From Brachionus koreanus (taxonomy: Eukaryota > Rotifera > Eurotatoria > Ploima > Brachionidae), in the NCBI GenBank assembly GCA_016987375.1, contig PJRA01000493.1:1-35913 (forward strand): DNA of 35,913 nt. Direction: 5' to 3'. Both the position numbers and the translations under genes were made by a program. Below, one piece after another: positions 34,645 through 35,913 of this stretch. Below the pieces are notes generated by a model. That model was not told where the DNA came from, ran no database searches, and saw only the letters and a list, made by a program, of their open reading frames with translations. How positions within the stretch are numbered: the first letter of the stretch is position 1; each line of letters opens with the position of its first letter.

Positions 34645-35357
34645 TATTCGCTTAATTTTTTTCTTATTTTTTTTAATAATTAAATGCTTAATTCAAAAAT
34701 TTTATATCATGCAATTGAATCGATTGTCCAATAATTAAAATAACTAAGATTAGATTTAATAAAAATTTAAAAAAACACTAAAAATATTTTATGCAAATTT
34801 TCTTTATTTAAAACAAATTTATTATTGTAATTGATTCTGTTCATTGGGTTTAACACTAAAACCTCTATGACGGTCAAGATTACCTAAAATTGACTTTGAT
34901 TGAGAATGTGTCCTAAACCGCTTTATTCATTTTATTTAAATTTTAAAGCATTTATTATCTTTTCGAGATCAGATTATTTTTCAAATTTTTTTGTATATAA
35001 GATTAGAAGGAGTTATTTTTTTTTCCATAAAACAATTAAATAAACAAGGCAACTGCCTTTTTTGATTAGAAGTTCTCAATTTAGTTCAAAAGGGTCACCT
35101 AGACATTAGATATCAATTCATAAAAAAAACATGCTTGTTTGTATAGCTGATGGAAAAAAGTTTAATAGCGCAAAATTTTATTTTAAAAATAAATTTATAA
35201 ATAAAACTGAATTTCAACTCAAATTCAACTGAATATATTCTTTAAAAATGGGAAATTTAATAAATCTTTGAATTTTTGAAGAATTAAGAGCAAGATAACA
35301 AAAATTAAAATTGGTAATATTAAATGGTAACTAAGTTTCAGAAAGATCCGTATTTAC
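34645..35357. other. MSH2 3' flank
   Basis: AT-rich sequence after the MSH2 stop. An AATAAA at 34758-34763 is a candidate poly(A) signal, about 114 bases past the stop. A slightly less AT-rich patch near 34835-34925 has no recognisable content. Nothing else is supported. Confidence 0.4.
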
Positions 35358-35539
35358 CAGTGTTGGGTACGGTCAGAGACGGCCACTGGAACATGGTGTT
35401 GCCCGTTTTGATGGCCGCAGGGAAAATTTTTTTTTTTCTTAACTTTTATCGAATTCTTATATTTTTGTTCATTACAGTCAAAACGGCCAACACCAAGTTT
35501 TGGCGGTTCAAAGGCCGTCACTGGCGTTACCAAACACTA
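35358..35539. mobile_element. hAT-like MITE with terminal inverted repeats and 8-bp target-site duplication
   Basis: The left end CAGTGTTGGGTACGGTCAG and the complement of the right end, TAGTGTTTGGTAACGCCAG, open imperfect inverted repeats of about 60 bp. They continue through GACGGCC, TGGTGTTG and CCGTTTTGA. The flanking octamers GTATTTAC (35350-35357) and CTATTTAC (35540-35547) match at seven of eight positions. An 8-bp duplication and CAGTG-type ends are characteristic of hAT elements. The 182-bp unit has no transposase. The weak plus-strand frame across it is a by-product of its composition. Confidence 0.8.
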
Positions 35540-35708
35540 CTATTTACAGAATAATTTACAAGTAGATTTATAAGCTCGATGTATAAACTTTTTTTGGCTT
35601 TTTGCAATCAGTTTATTCTTTTAATTTAAAAAAAAATTTAATTTCTCAAAATGAAAATGATAAAAAAAACTTAAAATATTTTTATTTTATTCTCTTTATC
35701 ATATTGAA

Positions 35709-35810
35709 GCTGTTGCTCAATGTGGTACTGATAAAGGAGATGAGTGCCTTTCCAAAGTGCTAGGAAAAAAAGAGACAATTATTCATTTTATAACAAAGAC
35801 CAAGTTGTAG
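35709..35810 (+). CDS. Short open segment, possible terminal exon of an unknown gene
   Basis: After a possible acceptor (ttgaag) a frame reads AVAQCGTDKGDECLSKVLG and ends with ITKTKL before TAG at 35808-35810. The residue composition (Gly, Asp, Cys, Gln) is protein-like and differs from the surrounding A/T repeats. No family is recognised, no upstream exon was found, and the frame upstream is open but composed of A/T codons. It could be a relic or chance. Confidence 0.25.
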   Translation, partial: AVAQCGTDKGDECLSKVLGKKETIIHFITKTKL

Positions 35811-35887
35811 TTTAATTTAAAGGCATTGTGAATTTTAGAACAAAAAACAAAAACAAAAATTTAAAATTAAATAAATTTTTTTCTAAG

Positions 35888-35913
35888 GGTCCAAAAATCG
35901 TTCTGCAAAATGT
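35888..35913. mobile_element. Edge of a second copy of the palindromic MITE
   Basis: The last 26 bases, beginning GGTCCAAAAATCGTTCTGC, match the left end of the MITE at 17295 (GGTCTAAAAATTGTTCTGT) and the complement of its right end. The copy continues beyond the window. Confidence 0.7.

Noticed and set aside
35324..35554. Plus-strand frame of 76 codons
   Set aside because: It runs across both inverted repeats of the hAT-like MITE, so the open frame reflects the element and not a gene.

Overview
The window is AT-rich eukaryotic (animal) genomic DNA. Genes are interrupted by GT-AG introns, many of them only about 40-80 nt, and they encode conserved metazoan proteins (MSH2, OXR1/NCOA7-type TLDc protein, TTC39, BET1, two calpain-15/SOL-type calpains). 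No tRNA, rRNA, CRISPR or bacterial operon structure was seen. The very high AT content, small introns and gene set would fit a small invertebrate genome such as a monogonont rotifer, but that placement is an inference.

Layout. 1-2.1 kb: noncoding DNA with a decayed non-LTR retrotransposon (minus). 2133-2249: last exon of an unrecognised plus-strand gene, converging on a complete six-exon TTC39-like gene (2434-4973, minus). 5.5-13.0 kb: an OXR1-like gene (minus; LysM, GRAM-like and TLDc domains) with two large introns, one holding a decayed reverse transcriptase/RNase H retroelement and the other a hAT-like MITE plus unplaced open segments. 13.2-16.3 kb: empty AT-rich intergenic DNA. 16.3-27.1 kb: two calpain-15-type genes in inverted, tail-to-tail orientation, with a dead Tc1-like transposase and a BET1 SNARE gene between them. 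27.1-31.0 kb: AT-rich DNA with a decayed mariner. 30962-34644: a complete twelve-exon MSH2 gene (plus). 34.6-35.9 kb: a hAT-like MITE with target-site duplications, a small unexplained ORF and the edge of a second MITE copy.

The most notable structure is the calpain pair. The two genes are clearly diverged over the protease domain, and one has lost all zinc fingers. Yet they share a 730-bp exonic tract encoding the C-terminal SOL-homology region that differs by only two substitutions and one 18-bp in-frame indel. This looks like recent inter-paralogue gene conversion across an inverted repeat, with BET1 in the loop. The remaining genes are unrelated housekeeping functions (mismatch repair, oxidation resistance, vesicle fusion, proteolysis) with no operon-like link. 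All exon boundaries were read by hand from reading frame, splice dinucleotides and family similarity.
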